Source of the DNA: Nitrospiraceae bacterium
GTDB taxonomy: Bacteria; Nitrospirota; UBA9217
Length of the DNA stretch: 6,265 bases
Direction: 5' to 3'
NCBI GenBank assembly: GCA_003454665.1
Contig: DMKB01000385.1
Location: 1 to 6,265, forward strand
Part shown: positions 5,554 through 6,265 of the stretch, one piece after another
Position numbering within the stretch: position 1 is the stretch's first letter
How the letters are laid out: each line of letters starts with the position of its first letter
The notes under the pieces: generated by a model
The model's database searches: none
The model's input: only the letters and a program-made list of their open reading frames with translations
What the model was told of the DNA's origin: nothing
Translations under genes and position numbers: made by a program

Positions 5554-6265
5554 AACGACGTCACCGATTCGGACGGCGTGGCTCACACCGGCTTCCCGTA
5601 ATTTCGTGACGAGCTGGTCTGCCTGGCCGCGGGGCACAGACAGCAGAAGGCCGCCCGACGTCTGGGGATCGAAAAGCAGCTCCCGCTCTTCCGGAGACAA
5701 CACCCCCCGCATCTCCAGGTATCCCTCACTCAGTTTTCTGTTCGGCTTGTTGCTTCCCGTTGTTTGACCCTTCCGGTACATCCTGATGGCGTCGGGGTAG
5801 AGGGGAAGGTTGCCGAATATGAGGTTAACCTGAACGCCGCTTCCTTTTGCCATTTCAAGGGTATGTCCGGCAATGCCGAATCCCGTGATGTCGGTGCAGG
5901 CATTGATCTTGAACTTGAGGGCGATTTCAAGGGAATCCCGGTTCAGTGCCGCAATGAGGGGAAGGGATTTTTCCAGCTCTCCGTAGGAAAGCTTTCCTGA
6001 CCGGCAGGCATTGAACAGTACGCCGGTACCCAAAGGCTTGGTCAGAACGAGGCTGTCTCCCACTTTAGCCCCGCAATTCGTCAATATTCTGCCTGGATGT
6101 ACCACACCGGTGACGGAAAGTCCGTATTTTGGTTCCAGATCGTCTACCGAATGGCCACCGGCCATGGAGGCACCTGCCTCGGTCACCTTGTCACTGCCGC
6201 CCCGCAGTATGTCCTGCAGATATCCAATATCGAGCTTCTTTGAGGGAAACATCACCAGATTCAGG
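5521..6265 (-). CDS. selD: Selenide, water dikinase (selenophosphate synthetase), C-terminal part
   Basis: The minus-strand frame enters from the right edge and ends at TGA (5523-5521), giving about 248 residues, roughly the last 70 percent of a usual 340-350-residue SelD. The GTG at 6255 is internal, since the codons before it read LNL in frame and the family continues there. Landmarks are the DILRGGSDKVTEAGA segment, GGHSVDD (about 6159-6139), EPKYGLSVTGVVHP, TDITGFGIAGH (about 5895-5863) and DPQTSGGLLLSV (about 5670-5635), all typical of the AIRS-like fold. The enzyme makes selenophosphate from selenide and ATP, the selenium donor for selenocysteine tRNA and for 2-selenouridine in tRNA. 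The N-terminal glycine-rich loop with the active-site Cys or Sec is outside the window, so which one is used cannot be said. It converges with the four-gene block and is unlikely to share its transcript. Confidence 0.95.
   Translation of the reverse strand, partial: LNLVMFPSKKLDIGYLQDILRGGSDKVTEAGASMAGGHSVDDLEPKYGLSVTGVVHPGRILTNCGAKVGDSLVLTKPLGTGVLFNACRSGKLSYGELEKSLPLIAALNRDSLEIALKFKINACTDITGFGIAGHTLEMAKGSGVQVNLIFGNLPLYPDAIRMYRKGQTTGSNKPNRKLSEGYLEMRGVLSPEERELLFDPQTSGGLLLSVPRGQADQLVTKLREAGVSHAVRIGDVVSRDRPKISIV

Overview
The window reads as a stretch of chromosome from a Gram-negative, moderately GC-rich bacterium. Exported proteins with Sec signal peptides, strong AGGAGG-type ribosome binding sites, a DUF4405 cytochrome-b-like membrane protein, selD, and intergenic CACAGAG/CGCAAAG repeat DNA together suggest a Desulfobacterota (former Deltaproteobacteria) or Nitrospirota-like lineage. 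This placement is inference; no rRNA or marker gene is present.

Layout. (1) 2-403 (+) is the 3' end of a GH15 glucoamylase/trehalase-type glycoside hydrolase, cut by the left edge. (2) 407-676 is a 270-bp non-coding repeat element with 21-bp imperfect terminal inverted repeats and an internal octamer repeat; it fills the gap before the next gene. (3) 721-1119 (+) encodes a stand-alone protein of two ACT domains. (4) 1120-1255 holds two hairpins. (5) 1256-5035 (+) is a compact, probably co-transcribed block of four genes: a DUF4405 membrane protein with a duplicated cytoplasmic-type module, a secreted metzincin-like zinc protease whose TTG start overlaps the end of the DUF4405 gene, a small VOC (glyoxalase-fold) protein, and an exported DUF255/YyaL-type thioredoxin-fold protein with a CHWC motif. 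(6) 5036-5520 has no convincing intact gene. It contains a 12-bp palindrome and what looks like the decayed C-terminus of a REP-associated (IS200-like) transposase with a frameshift in its helix-turn-helix. (7) 5521-6265 (-) is the C-terminal two-thirds of selD (selenophosphate synthetase), converging on the block and cut by the right edge.

How the genes might work together. The four-gene block places a membrane cytochrome-b-like protein beside two exported proteins, one a predicted zinc protease and one a CxxC thioredoxin-fold protein. This is compatible with an envelope redox or protein-maturation role, but nothing in the sequence fixes a substrate. The GH15, ACT and selD genes look like unrelated housekeeping neighbours. 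No phage, CRISPR, tRNA or rRNA feature was seen. The best candidates for something undescribed are the four-gene envelope block and the repeat element at 407-676.
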